A DNA stretch of 64,000 bases from Mycteria americana. Lineage: Eukaryota; Chordata; Aves; Ciconiiformes; Ciconiidae. The position numbers and the translations under genes were made by a program. The DNA is taken from assembly GCF_035582795.1 (NCBI RefSeq), contig NC_134366.1:141720256-141784255 (forward strand). Reading direction: 5' to 3'. Every line of letters starts with the position of its first letter. Positions within the stretch are counted from its first letter, which is position 1. Shown piece after piece: positions 51,621-64,000 of this stretch. The notes under the pieces were generated by a model. The model was given only the letters and a program-made list of their open reading frames with translations. It did no database searches and was not told where the DNA came from.

Positions 51621-54600
51621 TAACATTCATTATTATTTTATTATTATAAACTATCTCAACACAAAGAAACAACAGGACATGCACAAAAGAGAACAGATTT
51701 TTTTTTTTTTTGCCTTTTCAACAGACTAGATTCTGCCAAGCCCCAGCATTCAGATCTATGGCCCAGGCAGGGGGAAGTAGTTTGTGGTGGACATGCTAGC
51801 AATCATACCCGCTCTAGAGAAAATATCACTAACACACAGTTCCTCTTTACTTCAGGAGCTACAATGCATTCAGTATTTTGCATTCAGTGTTGTCATACCG
51901 GGTGTGTGAGAGAGAGCAAGCAAGCCTTACCTTTGATCTACTATCCCTCCTTTTATGTTCACAGAGTTAGGACATCAACAGATAGCAATGAAAACTATAT
52001 TTCCACCCATCACAAGAATGCTGAGATTTTTTTTTATGTGAGGTGGGGTTTTTTTTTAGTTGTTTTTGTGTTTGTGGATTTTTTGTGAATATGTATTCCA
52101 CTTAACTGTTCTTTTCAGTTACTCTCAATAGCAGAGAATATTTTGGATGTCAATTTGAAATCAATAAACTTTAAAGATAAGAAGTCAAATGATATGTAAC
52201 CAGTTAATTTTAAAATCTTCCTTTACATCAACTCTTATAATAAAACACAGAACCTGGACCCCAGCTGCTCAAAATCTCATGTTTTACCATTAATTCTTAT
52301 CTCTTTCTTGCTCATCAAGTGTAGAGAGAAATATCCTCAGATCAAAGTTTAATTGGGAGCCCCAACTGTGTTGTCTCTTAATCACTGTAAAATTAACTTA
52401 TCACTGTATCATTACCTCAAATAACCTTACAAAAGATTGATCTTGTATTACCATCTGGATTTCTATATACTTCAGCTAAATACCTATCATTTTGTAAAGA
52501 ACATAAACTGATTCTTAAACCATTTGGAATAACTATTAACACTAATTGAAAAAACAGTTATATACTGCAATCACAGAAAATATTATTTATTTCTTCTTTT
52601 CCTGGGAAGCAGGACTATTTTTCAAAACAGACAAAGTAAAGGAAAACACTGAATGACTTGACTGTGTAACAAGTAAATTCAACAGATGAAATTAAGATTT
52701 TCACTAAGGACACTGAGGGAGCAACTAGTAACAAATCCCAGAATCCTGAATGCTACAGTTACATTTAATGTCAGAAGACCAAGCACAAGACAAAGATACA
52801 TTCAAATCATAGGTTGCTTTTCCAATTTTAACTCGGTAAACTTCAGTTTCATAAAATGGGATACAAGAGATTAGCCACTGCTGAATGCCTGGAGACAGCA
52901 AGAAAACATAATGATAGCTCATTAATTTATCTTCCATAAACTACCTGCTGAAGTCAAAATATTAGGGCTTTAAGTTACAAAACCAAAACCAGCTGAGAAG
53001 AGCCAGAATTGATACAACAGTACGGAAGAGCAGGAGGAAAGTGCTGCACTGTTAGAAGCTGTACATCAGTCATTTCTGTCAGTATTTGATGGAAACTGAA
53101 AATCCTGTGTCAATGTAATACATGCGCGCAATGAATACAAGCAACCAAGACTATTATTGGCCCCCATTAAAGATACTGAATGCTAAGAGCTCCCACTGAC
53201 TTCAGAAAAATTGGTGATCAGTCAGCACTCTTAAAAGACAGATTATTAGATGCAAACAACTAGATCTGATAGGCTAATTACTGGATAACTAATATTTACG
53301 ATACTACCTTTCAAAATTTGTGATGTTAAATTTAAGGCTACAAAAGCTCAAAATACATTTGTATTCCCCATAGCATAAAGGCCATAGATAGAATCATCAT
53401 ACCAACTTTTTGAATATGGCCCTAGTTTTCATTTATTAGAATAAATAGGAAGATAAGCATGTAACAAGTCATATGTTCAATCACTATTCTTCTTTGTCCC
53501 ATATCCCATTCCTTTTCTTTCCTCATCGTATTTGCTCATTTTGTCATCCCTCTCCTTAGTATGTCAAATTGCAAACTCATCTCTATAAGGGGATGTGTCA
53601 ATTCCACTTGTAAATTCCCATTCTCTCCTGTACTAAATGAAATCTAGCTGTTGTTCCTTTTAATTAAATCAGTGATAAAAGAACCCAAAAGCTCAACAAC
53701 ACAAAACTGCATCATAACTTGAGGCTTTCCAAAAAAACGTGGTTCAAAAAATCCCTTGAACACTGAGATGAAGAGCCAAAATATATGCCCAATATGCAAT
53801 ATTGACTCTCTTTCTTTGGAACTAGGTAACGGGAATTATCTGGAGACATGCCTTACATTTACTGATGCTAAATCAAAATGGTGGAGGGTTTGCTTGGAGC
53901 AGTTTGACAGTTGAGATTGTGATGGTTAACTAGGAAGGAACAGCCCCTTGCAAGGAAGGGGCAACATCTCTGACTAAACCAGTATCAGGAAGTATAAGCA
54001 CACAAGGAAGATAAAGATCCCTTGTACTACAAATGTAGGTCTCAACTGTTGATGATCACATCAGCAGATGACAGGGAGACCCTTGCGTTTGAAGAGATTT
54101 TGGTTATGATAAGGATATGAGGTTCGGGTATAAGGATGGATAACTGAAAGTTATATTGCATTGCATGTGTAAAAGTGAAAAGGATGTAAAGCTTAGATGT
54201 GCCATCCTTTGTGTTAAGCAGGTGAAACACTGCACTGTGGCAGAGGTATGCAGTTCCTTTTCAGAATGGTTCAAAGACAAAACATGAATGCATGGTTGTG
54301 AGCACATTGTGGGCAGTTATAGCCATAACTCTTCATTTGCTGGTTACTGTTACTTACCTGAAAAGTTGATCTTATGCCTCACGACATATGTAATATCTGC
54401 TTTTCCCTGTTTCACTCACATAGCCTTATTTGTCAAGCACGCTGTCAATCCCAATTTTATGCATCTTTTCTATGCCCCTCCTTACCTTTCTTCCATTTGA
54501 ATCTACCTAAAAAAAAGAGAAGTCATCTAACTTAAATTCCCATTTCACAGCTCTGTGTTTCTGTTCTGCTCCTACCTGTCTGATCCATATGAATGGATCA

Positions 54601-54968
54601 TCAGATATGTATAGAGATGCCAGGATGAAGATTGAGAAGATACATAGAAGGGATTCAGAAGCAATGCCTGTTCTATATACTCAGATGCAATTTACCACAG
54701 ATGACAGAACCCCAGAATTTTACATTAAACACCTTAGTGTCAAAATTTGTGAAACACGGTCATTACCCAGATTTTATTCCAACTTCCTTCCATTTTACAT
54801 ACATATGCATACCAACTGCACAGTCATGAATATTCAGCGATATGCAAGTGTAACAATGCTGATCCAAGTACTGCAATGCAGGAACATAACATCCTTTAAC
54901 CTTTTATTAGAAATACTTATTAGATTTCTACTTATTAGAAAGGTAAAATCTGTCCTAAATGCATAGCT
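51621..54968. other. Probable PEX2 intron or 5' flank, nothing recognised
   Basis: AT-rich with only chance open frames. A T run lies near 51,700. No exon, CpG cluster or transposon recognised. Confidence 0.5.
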
Positions 54969-55046
54969 AACTCATAATTAACCTCTGTCCACATCTGTAC
55001 CAAAAGGAACTCATAATTAACCTCTGTCCACATCTGTACCAAAAGG
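54969..55046. repeat. 39-bp perfect tandem duplication
   Basis: Units 54,969-55,007 and 55,008-55,046 are identical over all 39 bases and directly adjacent. Complete identity in non-coding DNA suggests a recent duplication, which may be variable between individuals. Confidence 0.95.
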
Positions 55047-58000
55047 AGTATGGTATGGTATGTATGTAAAAACAATGTTGTTACAGACTGTATATATTTA
55101 TGGTATGTTAAAGCCAAGAAGGCCCTGCATCAACAAAAAGACAAGCCTGTTCACTCTCAGTTTTAAGTTTTGGCCTTGTATTATATGGCATAACTTATGA
55201 ATAATTGCATCTAATTATAATCAAGAACTCTCAACTGGTGGAAGGATAAAGAACACTACTTTACCTGACATGTGCGTCTCATTTTTTAGGCTTGTGTTCT
55301 ATAGAAACATAAGCTGATGTAATTTCTGACAGCTACAGTCACTCCCTCCCATCTTCCTTCAACTGTGTATTGCCACCTTTTCTTACAGACTAGTGCCAAT
55401 ACTCATTTGACCCTCTACTGAACTGTTCCTGTATGTTAAACTGGCAGAAAACAAACCTGTTTAAATTTATTTTTCTGCAGATTTAGCACACAAACAGGTC
55501 AGCACAGCATCAGGTAAGACATGTGCAGTACCAGTAAGAAGAACATCGGGGCCAGGAAAAACCAGTAGCAAAGAAACTGGCTGCCTTTGAATCTCAGCAC
55601 CATACTCTTACATCCGCCACCAGTCAACAGCAAGATAGAAAATCAAGTCTTTCATTTTACTAGAAGAACTGTTCTGACGGTCTTCAAACCTGACATACTG
55701 AATGTGCAAGGATAATACCACAGCACTGCAAATACAAATAATGAAACTTTTTGCTGCCTTTCAAAAATGAGAAGAAAAAAAGAAGAATTATTTGTACAAG
55801 TCCACTGTAGGACTCATGCAGACTTGCAGGTGAGAGGCTACTCTGTTTAAACAAGTAACACTATGCGATTCCTCCCCACTCTTACCTTTTTGATATGATT
55901 GTACTTTGAAATGTTTGGCATACACAGTGACTAATAGGGATGCTGGGAAAATTAGATGTGCTCAGTGTCCCCAAATCTTGACAGTTTTATTACTTGGTAA
56001 TTATTGTAACTTTAAGCACACGAGGGAAGACTGATATGCTTTCACCACACTCTCTTCAATCCTGTAACTTCATTAGCATTTTAGAATCCACTGGCACAGT
56101 TGCACACACATATTACAAGTAACAGTTTGGAAGAGGGATAATAATTTCCTTACTAGGCAGCCTGAGCTGTACACTGTGACATCTTCTACAATCCTACTGC
56201 AATTCCAACGTGAATTCCCCTTCATGATTTAGTTATGCCCCACAGCGTCATGGACTTATATTAATTTTCTTTCCAGGAAACGTTCCTTTCTCCTTGCCAG
56301 CCCCCTCTTGTGATATCTCCTGTCAGCTCCTCTGCTTATAGAATTAACTATATTATTTTTTAATAGTATTATTTTTGAATGTATTTTTCAAGTTTTCTTA
56401 GAATTTAAATTTGGATTATTTCCTTTCTTTTCCAACCCCACTGCCAATATTAGCAAAAACAGAGATGGTAGAGATGAGTAGTGTCAGAGACAGCATTTTT
56501 AGAGAGGTTGTTCCCAGGCAGCTACTGATACAAACAGAATGAATATTAGGAGTGATCAACTCTCTTCTAAAGGCCAAAAACCTACACAGGCCCTCTCTTG
56601 CAGGGAAAGGAAGAAGTGCCCAGACCCAGTCAGAGTCAACCTTGAATCAAGAGTTGCACCACTGCCATAATTCCTCTCTCTTCCCATATCACGTATTTGT
56701 CCTCTTTTTCCTCCATCTCAAAGTTTATTTCTCTTAATTTTTACCCTTTCTTCCTCTGAAAAATCTGCATTTAGTTTCCTTTTGAAAACACTCCAAAACA
56801 ATCTCAGACTTCCAAATTTATTGCATTCTACCTCCAAACCAAAAAGAACCTACCACCATCTCCGAGACAGGCACATTACAAAGAAAGAACATCCTTGCTG
56901 TTCTCCTTCTCCTGAAGATTTTTGTAAAGTTTAGATATGAACTAACAATGCTTGTAGATGTAGGTCAGATGCACGGCTGCAGGAACCATTTAGCTCATCT
57001 GAGAAGCTGCAGGACAGAGAGCCTGCTACCTTCTCTGTCCATGTACAGCACAATCTGACTCATGAGCCTGCTGCTTTTTAGCAGAACACACTTTTTTTTA
57101 TTTGCTGCTTTTAACTTTACTACTCAAAGAGTACAGGGAGTGCTGTGGAGTAGCTGGTATTGAGAGCATACTACTTAGTTAAAATGAGAGTTGTAGCATC
57201 ACACCTTTCTCTTCCTCCTTCACTGGTGTATGTGAAAAAGTATATATTATATTACGTCTCAAAAGGAAACACCCCTCCCCCCTAAAAAAACCACCAAAAC
57301 CAAACAAACAACAAAACCCCCAAAACAGCATAAGCAGCCTGCTTGAAAACACCATACTGAAGTAACCTTCTGCTGCAGTCCAAGAGATGTAACAAGTTGT
57401 AGGGGCTGTCATCATTAACTGCAGCAGCAACACAGTGAGTTTGAGTCTATTCCCATTTTCAGTCGTACACAACTTACCATCATTTAGGTTGGAAATTTCA
57501 ATTCACTCTCTACATGCTCTAAAAAATTGTGTGAATTCAGATGTTGTTCCTGGAAAGTTAACATTTGGAAACCAGACCTTGCTAGGGAGAAATTTACATT
57601 AGGGTATTCTAGTGAAAGTCTGATTTTAATTGGTGAAATCATCATCTAACTGCACACATTACATACAAGTACAAATACACCCTTTCCATATTTTGTATCT
57701 TATGAGTTGTTCAGCTTAGTATATAATAAACATATGTATAAGGCTAATATATTTGTAGAGAGTTAAGTGTACCTATGACATGAAGGACCAACAGACACTT
57801 TACAATATTTATAGCATGGAGTTGGTTGTGATTTAAAGAAGAAATATACCTCTCTTGAAGCTTGTTGGCAAAGGAGTCTTTCTTTGCAGTCATTCTAAAG
57901 GAGTACAGAGCAGTTTCCCTCTCTGAATTTCCTAAAGTATGTGTGTGAAAGTCCACTGGTGGGATGCTAAATACTGCTTGTGTACTTACTGCAAGCTAAG

Positions 58001-58127
58001 GACAAAAATAAAAAAAAAGAGAAAACTTCAAAGTTGACTGTTACCCTCTCTCTTTTTATTCTTTATAAATGTGGTAACAGGGACAAGTAGAAAGGGATCA
58101 GTGTGTTTATTATAAGTTTACAAAGTC
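55047..58127. other. Probable PEX2 intron or 5' flank, nothing recognised
   Basis: Non-coding in appearance. The open frames present are short and unlike any family I know. A C/A-rich low-complexity patch lies near 57,270-57,330. Confidence 0.5.
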
Positions 58128-60232
58128 CAATCCCCACTTGCTCAAGCAGGGCCATCTGGAGCCAGTTGCCCAGGACCATGTCCAGACGGCTTTTGAATAT
58201 CTCCAAGGATGGAGACTCCACAGCCTCTCTGGGCAACCTGTGCCAGCGCTCGGTCACCCTCACAGTGAAAAAGCGTTTCCTGATGTTTAGGCAGAGCTTC
58301 CTGCGTTTCAGTGTATGCCCGCTGCCTCTTGTCCTGTCACTGAGCACCACTGAAAAGAGCCTGGCTCCATCCTCTTTGCACCCTCCTTTCAGGTATTTAT
58401 AGACATCAATAAGATCCCCCCTGAGCCTTCTCTTCTCCAGGCTGAACAGTCCCAGCTCTCTCAGCCTTTCCTCACAGGAGTCATGCTCCAGTGCCTTAAT
58501 CATATTTGTGGACCTTTGTTGGACTTTCCAGTATGTCCAAGCCTCCCCTATACTGGGGAGCCCAGAACTGGACACAGTACTCCAGATGCGGCCTCACCTC
58601 TGCTGAGGAGAGCGAGAGGATCCTCGACCACCTCCCTTGACCTGCTGGCAACACTCCTCCTAAAGCAGCCCAGGATACCATCAGTCTTCTTTGCCACAAG
58701 GGCACATTGCAGGCACATCTTGAACTCGGTGTCCACCAGGACCCCCAGGGCCTTTTCTGCAAACTTGCTTTCCAGATGGTTGCCACCCAGCAGATACCAG
58801 GGTATGGGGCTGATCCTCCCCAGGTGCAGGACTTTGCACTTAACCTTCTTGAACTTCACAAGGTTCCTGACAGCCCACTTCTCCAGCCTGTCAAGGTCCC
58901 TCCGGATGGCAGCATGACCCTCTGACCTATCAGCCACTCCTCCCAGTTTTGTGTCATCAGCAAACTTGCTGAGGGTACACTCTGCCCCATCATCCAGATT
59001 ATGAACAAAGATGTTAAATGGGATGGGACTCGATATTGACCCCTGGGGTACATTGCTAGTTACTGGCCTCCAACTAGACTTTGCACCATTGATCACCACC
59101 CCCTCGCCCCACTGTTCAGCAAGTTTTATATTGACCTCACTGTCTGCTCACCCAGCCCATTCTTCATCAGCTTCTCTATGAGGATGTCACAGGAGGCAGT
59201 GCTGAAAGCCTTACTGAAACAATATTTACTGCCTCCCCTTGTCTACCAAGCCAGTCATTTCATCGTAGAAAGTTATCAGGTTGGTCAAGCATAACTTCCC
59301 CTTGGTGAATCCATGATGACTACTCCTGATCACTTTCTTGTCTTTAATGTGCCTGGTAATGGTTTCCAGGATTAGCTGCTCCATCACCTTCCATCCTTCT
59401 CACGGATCAAGGTGAGGCTGATCAGCCTGTAGTTCCCTGGGTACTCCTTCTCACCCTTTTGAAGACAGAAGTGACATTGGCTTTCCTCCAGTCTTCAGGC
59501 ACTTCTCCTAATCTCCATGATCAATCAAATATTATCAAGATCATCCTCACAGCAGTATCAGTCGGCTCCCCCAGCACCCATGGCTGCATCCCACCAGTGC
59601 CCAGAGCCTTATATATGTCCAGGTTACTGAAGTATTCTCTGACCTAAGCCTCTTCCACCAAGTGTACATCTTCCCTGCTCCAGACTTTCCCCTGGATTCT
59701 ATGATTCCTGAAGGTCTTTGCTAGTAGACAGAGGTGAATAAGGCCTTCAGCCTTTCCCACGTCCTGTGTCACCAGAGCCCCTGTCCCATTCAGCAGTAAG
59801 CCCACACTTTCCCTAGTCATCCTTCCGTCACTGATGTATTTACAGAAGCACTTCTTGTTGTCTTTGACATCCCTCACCAGATTCAACTCCAGGCAGGCTT
59901 TGACTTTCCTAATCACATCTCTGCATGCTCAGACACTGCCTCTATATTCTTCCCAGATTACCTGTCCCTGCTTCTGCATACTTCCTTTTTATGTGTGAGT
60001 TTTGTGATGGGCTCCTTTTTCATCCATGCAGGGCTGCTGGCATTTTTGCCTGACTTACTACTCGTCGGGATGGACCGCTCTTGAGCTCCGAGATGATCCT
60101 TGAATATCACCAGCTTTCCTGCACCCTTCCAGGGCCTTATTCCATGGGACTCTTCCAAGCAGATCACCGAACAGGCCAGAGTCTGCTCTCCTGATGTCCA
60201 GGGCTGCGATCTTGCTTTCTAATACTTAAACT
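58128..60232 (-). mobile_element. CR1 LINE (avian), 2.1 kb copy with readable reverse transcriptase, minus strand
   Basis: Read on the minus strand from 60,232 down, it encodes the front of the CR1 ORF2 reverse-transcriptase region ('WTSGEQTLAC', 'LVIFKDHLGAQE', 'PAWMKKEPITKLTHKKE', 'GALVTQDVGKAEGLI'), then a 'VPQGSI' motif, then the catalytic box F-A-D-D-T-K-L-G-G (F-A-D-D codons at plus-strand 58,953-58,964), then the ORF2 C-terminal region ('[20 protein letters not shown]', '[19 protein letters not shown]'). The last recognisable block is near 58,128; the standard octamer tail is not visible. The longest unbroken piece is 183 codons (58,548-59,099). Several frameshifts and stops separate the pieces, so it is dead, though the metal-binding aspartates are still encoded. 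It is truncated at its 5' side, lacking ORF1 and the endonuclease. Confidence 0.93.
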
Positions 60233-62016
60233 AGGCTCTCAGAGAAAGCAGGCACTAATATCAGTAACCAACTGAATAAGAAATAGATTACATTAGCTTC
60301 TGCCACGGACCATACGCTTAAAGGAGACATGAGCTAAACTGGAACAAACATGCTGAACTTCTTTTTTAATAAAGTATTATCTAGAAAGTCTTCAAAAAAA
60401 CTCTCTGCTCAAATACCATTAAATATCTAAAAAGTTTTAGAAGTCAGATATTAAAAATAATGTAATATATCTTATTCTTCAGTTAGACTGATGTTAATCC
60501 AGAACGAGCTTATTGGTAATATATGAGGAACATTTCTTATTAAATACAGTGCTATCTTTCAATTCAAAAACTTATTCATATTTGTTTCTTCTTATTATTA
60601 TTATTATCTTATTTTTCTTCTTGTTATTAGAGCACATCATGTTTGCAAGCTAATTTAAGGAAGTCGTATTTATGCCTAAAACTTATCAGTTAGCGATAGC
60701 CGGACATAATTTTTTTTTTTTTTTAAATCTTCTTGATTTGTGTTCTCACTGAATAAACATAGAAATTGCAAGTGCAACAATGCTGTGGGATTTTTTTTTT
60801 TTTTAAACAGTGGGCCATTATAACCAATATAGAAATAAAGCACATAGGTAATAAGGTACTTACATTACAATATCAAATTGTTGACTGCTTTGTCTACTGT
60901 TTAATTTACTACTAGTTTTCCTTCAGATATCTGTTCATCTCCTCTGCGCTTTCTTCCTCCCTACTCTCTCTGAACCTCATAGCTTCGAAATGAATTTCAT
61001 ATGTTTAGAAAAACAGGAAGAGGACAGACATTCCCACTCTCTCCCATTTTGAATACATAATTAAATGGGGTTTTTTTCCTGACAGACCATGTACTTCATT
61101 ACTATATCCAGGTATACATTAATACTGCATTCAGACATCACTCCCTAGCCCTTGAAGAGTCATTCGTTTTACAATATATTTTTTGGTATTGATAGTATAT
61201 AGCTGTAAACTTGTTTCCTTCCTTCCCAAATATTCTCCGGGTAGCAGTCTTTAGCAATTTTCAGAACTGTCACTTTAAAAGACTACAGAAGATTAAACAC
61301 AAGAAAAGATCAAATGTCTTTCTTGGCTTGCACCACAGCACTTGATGTCAAAGCACAAATGGAGGTCCTTGGATTAGTAACAGTGTCAGAAACCATCAGA
61401 GTATAGAAATTACCTTTCCCATTCTATTCTATGAAGTGTCTGACAAAGTCTTTATATGCTATCAATATCTGTTTGCAAGTTTTAATTGAGTTTTATTTAG
61501 TCCATCACAAGAACATTTGCTTCCTACATGTCCTGAATCACAGTAAGTATCAAAACCTTTCTGTGAGTCACTACTTTCTCTAATAAAAGAAATGATACCT
61601 ACAGTCTCGGGATGCGGGAATAATAAAGTAATCTAATAGCAGAGAAACACACAGAGCTCTCAAACAAACAAACAAAATTATCTCCCAAATCTAAACATCC
61701 TCCTTGCACAAAACAGACATTCCATATATCTAGCTTAATCCTTAATAATCTGCCAACATGAACTGGGGGATACCATTCCAGTTACCTGATAGCCTTTTAA
61801 TCAGTAGATGGATTTATAATGCATCTGAAGGCCCATTACCTGAGAAATTAAACTTTTCAAAAATAAATTTAGAGGATGATATTTTATATGCTTGTATTGC
61901 TGCACTAAGAGTTCTAAGGGTAGCTATGAGAGTCTTAAGCATGAGCTGATTCAAATATATGTAAGTTCACCACTATTACTTTACGGTTTTCAACATGAGT
62001 AAAAGATACTTTCTCA
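60233..62016. other. Non-coding stretch with short simple repeats
   Basis: AT-rich. A TTA trinucleotide run lies at about 60,590-60,606, with T runs near 60,712-60,724 and 60,789-60,804. No exon or transposon recognised. Confidence 0.5.
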
Positions 62017-62093
62017 TTCATTCAGAGAAATGTCTAATTTTAATTATTTACTCAATATAATTGAGTAAATAATTAGACATTTATCTGAATGAA
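62017..62093. repeat. Long imperfect inverted repeat (hairpin)
   Basis: Left arm 62,017-62,056 (40 bases) and right arm 62,060-62,093 (34 bases) are reverse complements except for a 6-base extra segment in the left arm and one mismatch, separated by a 3-base loop (ATA). The stem is AT-rich. It could be a small inverted-repeat element, a remnant of a palindromic duplication, or a hairpin in RNA. Confidence 0.9.
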
Positions 62094-62805
62094 ACATTAA
62101 AAGTTTCACTAAAGCTTTAATGGGAAGTGATTTTCTTCATTTGGTAAAAAGGATTATCTCAACAAATAAAAACCCACAAGTTTGAACCAAGGCAGGCCTA
62201 GACGTTAAAAAGACTTACAAATTGAGGCAAAACTCTAAGCAAAGAGTTATTTCAGCTGCCTTGTCCCAGATTAATGCAATTTCAGTATGCTCTGTATTCA
62301 ATATACGTACTCAATTCTTACTTTAAAAAATGTAAATATATACACATAACATTGTTTTAATAAAAAATATATAAAAATTGTTACTTATAAAAATACCCAA
62401 ACACCCCACCTCTTTCCCCCTGCCACAGTACAATCCAGATTGGTAGGCAAGAAAGAGGATGTAAACATAAGATGCTTGCAAAACCTTCATACACAATAGC
62501 TTTAAATGTATTCCACTTTCCAATTCACTGACGCTATCAATTCCTTAACAATATAGAGAAGACTATAAGCATCATGGTAATTAAAGTGTAAATGCATAAG
62601 CTATTAAAATATTAAGATTTTTTAAACAGAAAATAATAATGCTGCTTTCCAAAGAATATGTTTGCACAGGCAGACTTCTGACAATTTTTAGCAATAAAAG
62701 TAATATGTAATTTACCCAAAAGAAGACAAATTATTTTCAAAACTACACTGCAGTGTATAGGACAGCAAAATATTGGAAGGATTTTCTTTACAGAAAACTG
62801 AAATT

Positions 62806-62831
62806 AGTTTGAACTAGCCTGAGTTCAAACT
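62806..62831. repeat. Small perfect inverted repeat
   Basis: Arms AGTTTGAACT (62,806-62,815) and AGTTCAAACT (62,822-62,831) flank a 6-base loop. A further GAACTAGTTTGAAC copy follows at 62,832-62,845. It is a local cluster of related inverted words without known function. Confidence 0.85.
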
Positions 62832-63922
62832 GAACTAGTTTGAACATGGTGTAATGTCACATGCACAGCACTGTCTTTTCTCCACATACATCACCAGAGA
62901 TACAAATGGTGAGCTATTCTCTCCAAAGAAAGGGTTCATGGAGAATATAACTTTTTAATTCCAAAAAAGTATTCTTACTAGCAACTAGTGCTAGAGCACT
63001 AGCAACCACAGTAGGTGTTCCAATACTGACATGAACATCTATTTCCATAGCAAATTCCAGAAGAATTAAAATATAAGTGTCCCTCCACTATTCTTGACAT
63101 TATGTGCCCTACTGCTCTATTCCATTTCTATTAAAAAAAAAAAAAGAAGAAAAAAAGCCTTTTTAAAGAGGCTATATATCTTATAGTTGTGAAGTTATCC
63201 CTCTAACTCTAGATCAGGTAACAGAAATGGATGACTTTGTGCAGTATGAACAAACTTAAACAAAATAATGCAGAGGTGTGAATTGTTACTTTCTTTAGTA
63301 GTTTATTTGCTACTCTAATTCATGTCCCAGCAATTATAATTTTAGCTGTTTTTCTACTAATCACTTCATTAGATAAACTAGTGATGATGGACATCCAGGA
63401 AGTGAAAAACAAACTGCTAATGAGTAGAAACTGAAGCATAAAGAGGAGAAAAAGTTTGTAGAAGAAAGCACTGATAAAATAGATCATAATAAAGAATAAA
63501 GATAGTAATAGTCTTAAAGTGAACACTTTATCAGCAGCTCGTTGCTGAAGTGTGTATTAAGAATAGCTCCAAAGAAGTTAGACAAGAATTCACTAACTTC
63601 CAGTAAAATCAAACAAATGGCTAAATATTTTGGAATCAGATTTTACTAGAAACTGGCCATACTTCACCTTTGACCTTGATGAACACTTCCCTCCCACTGA
63701 CAGGTGAAAGATGATACAAGAAATATACTTAGGGATTGAAAGTAATATACAGTGCTGTGGTTTTCAGTATGGACTATACCATGAGTGGAATTTGTCCCTC
63801 TGCCAAAACACGTTGGCCATTCAGACTAAATCTACATTAATTTTGTGGCAAACTAACGGTTTGTTACTTATACTTACAGGCTGCACAAAACTGGATTAAC
63901 AGAACGTGGAAAGGAGCTACTA

Positions 63923-63975
63923 TCACCTTTAGCAGGCAGTATCTAGAGGAAACCTTGTCACCTATAGCAGGCAGT
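63923..63975. repeat. 18-bp direct repeat, 35-bp period
   Basis: Copies at 63,923-63,940 and 63,958-63,975 differ by one base. The repeat may continue past the window edge. Confidence 0.8.
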
Positions 63976-64000
63976 CATAGGAAAGACCTTTAGAGGTCTA

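Larger units (their letters stand above)
62094..64000. other. Non-coding stretch to the right end
   Basis: AT-rich, no exon or CpG island seen. A small hairpin lies at 62,806-62,831 (10-base perfect arms, 6-base loop). An 18-base direct repeat with one mismatch and 35-base period lies at 63,923-63,940 and 63,958-63,975. Confidence 0.5.

Noticed and set aside
54589..54966. 125-codon plus-strand open frame
   Set aside because: Composition is typical of random AT-rich DNA, with no family resemblance.
58483..58917. 144-codon plus-strand open frame
   Set aside because: It is antisense to the minus-strand CR1 reverse transcriptase.
1..64000. tRNA, snRNA, rRNA genes, CRISPR arrays or bacterial-type operons
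   Set aside because: I looked for box-like promoter words, conserved RNA motifs and regularly spaced repeats and found none that could be supported. The window is vertebrate nuclear DNA.

Overview
The window reads as AT-rich vertebrate, almost certainly bird, nuclear DNA. Evidence for a bird is the set of CR1 LINE copies of avian type (two young ones with the typical 3' half of ORF2) and a solo LTR near 38.0-38.6 kb that I recognise as a family common in neoavian (e.g. songbird) genomes. There are no bacterial operons, CRISPR arrays or phage-like genes. The species cannot be named from the sequence alone.

Only one protein-coding gene is clearly present: PEX2, the RING-type peroxisomal ubiquitin ligase subunit. 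Its whole 304-codon reading frame lies in one minus-strand exon (43,534-44,448), with a good splice acceptor and branch-site match just upstream of the start codon. This agrees with the known layout of vertebrate PEX2, where the upstream exons are non-coding. Sequence from about 44.5 kb to the right end is therefore probably PEX2 intron and/or 5' flank. Sequence to the left is 3' UTR and then a gene-poor interval. No CpG-island-like promoter was seen to the right of the exon.

Layout: 1-3.3 kb featureless; 3.3-3.8 kb a compound CTTT/CCTT plus GT microsatellite block; 3.8-20.8 kb non-coding with one small CR1 tail (7.45 kb) and an odd GC-richer patch (18.03-18.33 kb); 20.8-21.76 kb a plus-strand 5'-truncated CR1; 23.98-24.84 kb an ancient minus-strand CR1/L3-type relic; 34.5 kb a purine-rich simple repeat; 36.56-37.14 kb a broken Harbinger/HARBI1-like transposase; 38.03-38.61 kb a minus-strand solo LTR; 42.5-42.83 kb a second possible LTR just 3' of PEX2; 43.5-44.5 kb PEX2; 46.85-47.53 kb an old plus-strand CR1; 49.98-51.62 kb a long ancient minus-strand CR1; 58.13-60.23 kb a 2.1 kb minus-strand CR1 with a readable reverse transcriptase core; 62.0 kb a large hairpin.

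I did not find a new multi-gene system. The observations most worth checking are the Harbinger relic (unusual in birds), the unclassified LTR candidate in the PEX2 3' region, the 18 kb GC-rich patch, the 62 kb hairpin and the missing PEX2 promoter. Repeat family calls rest on recognition from memory, not on a database search.
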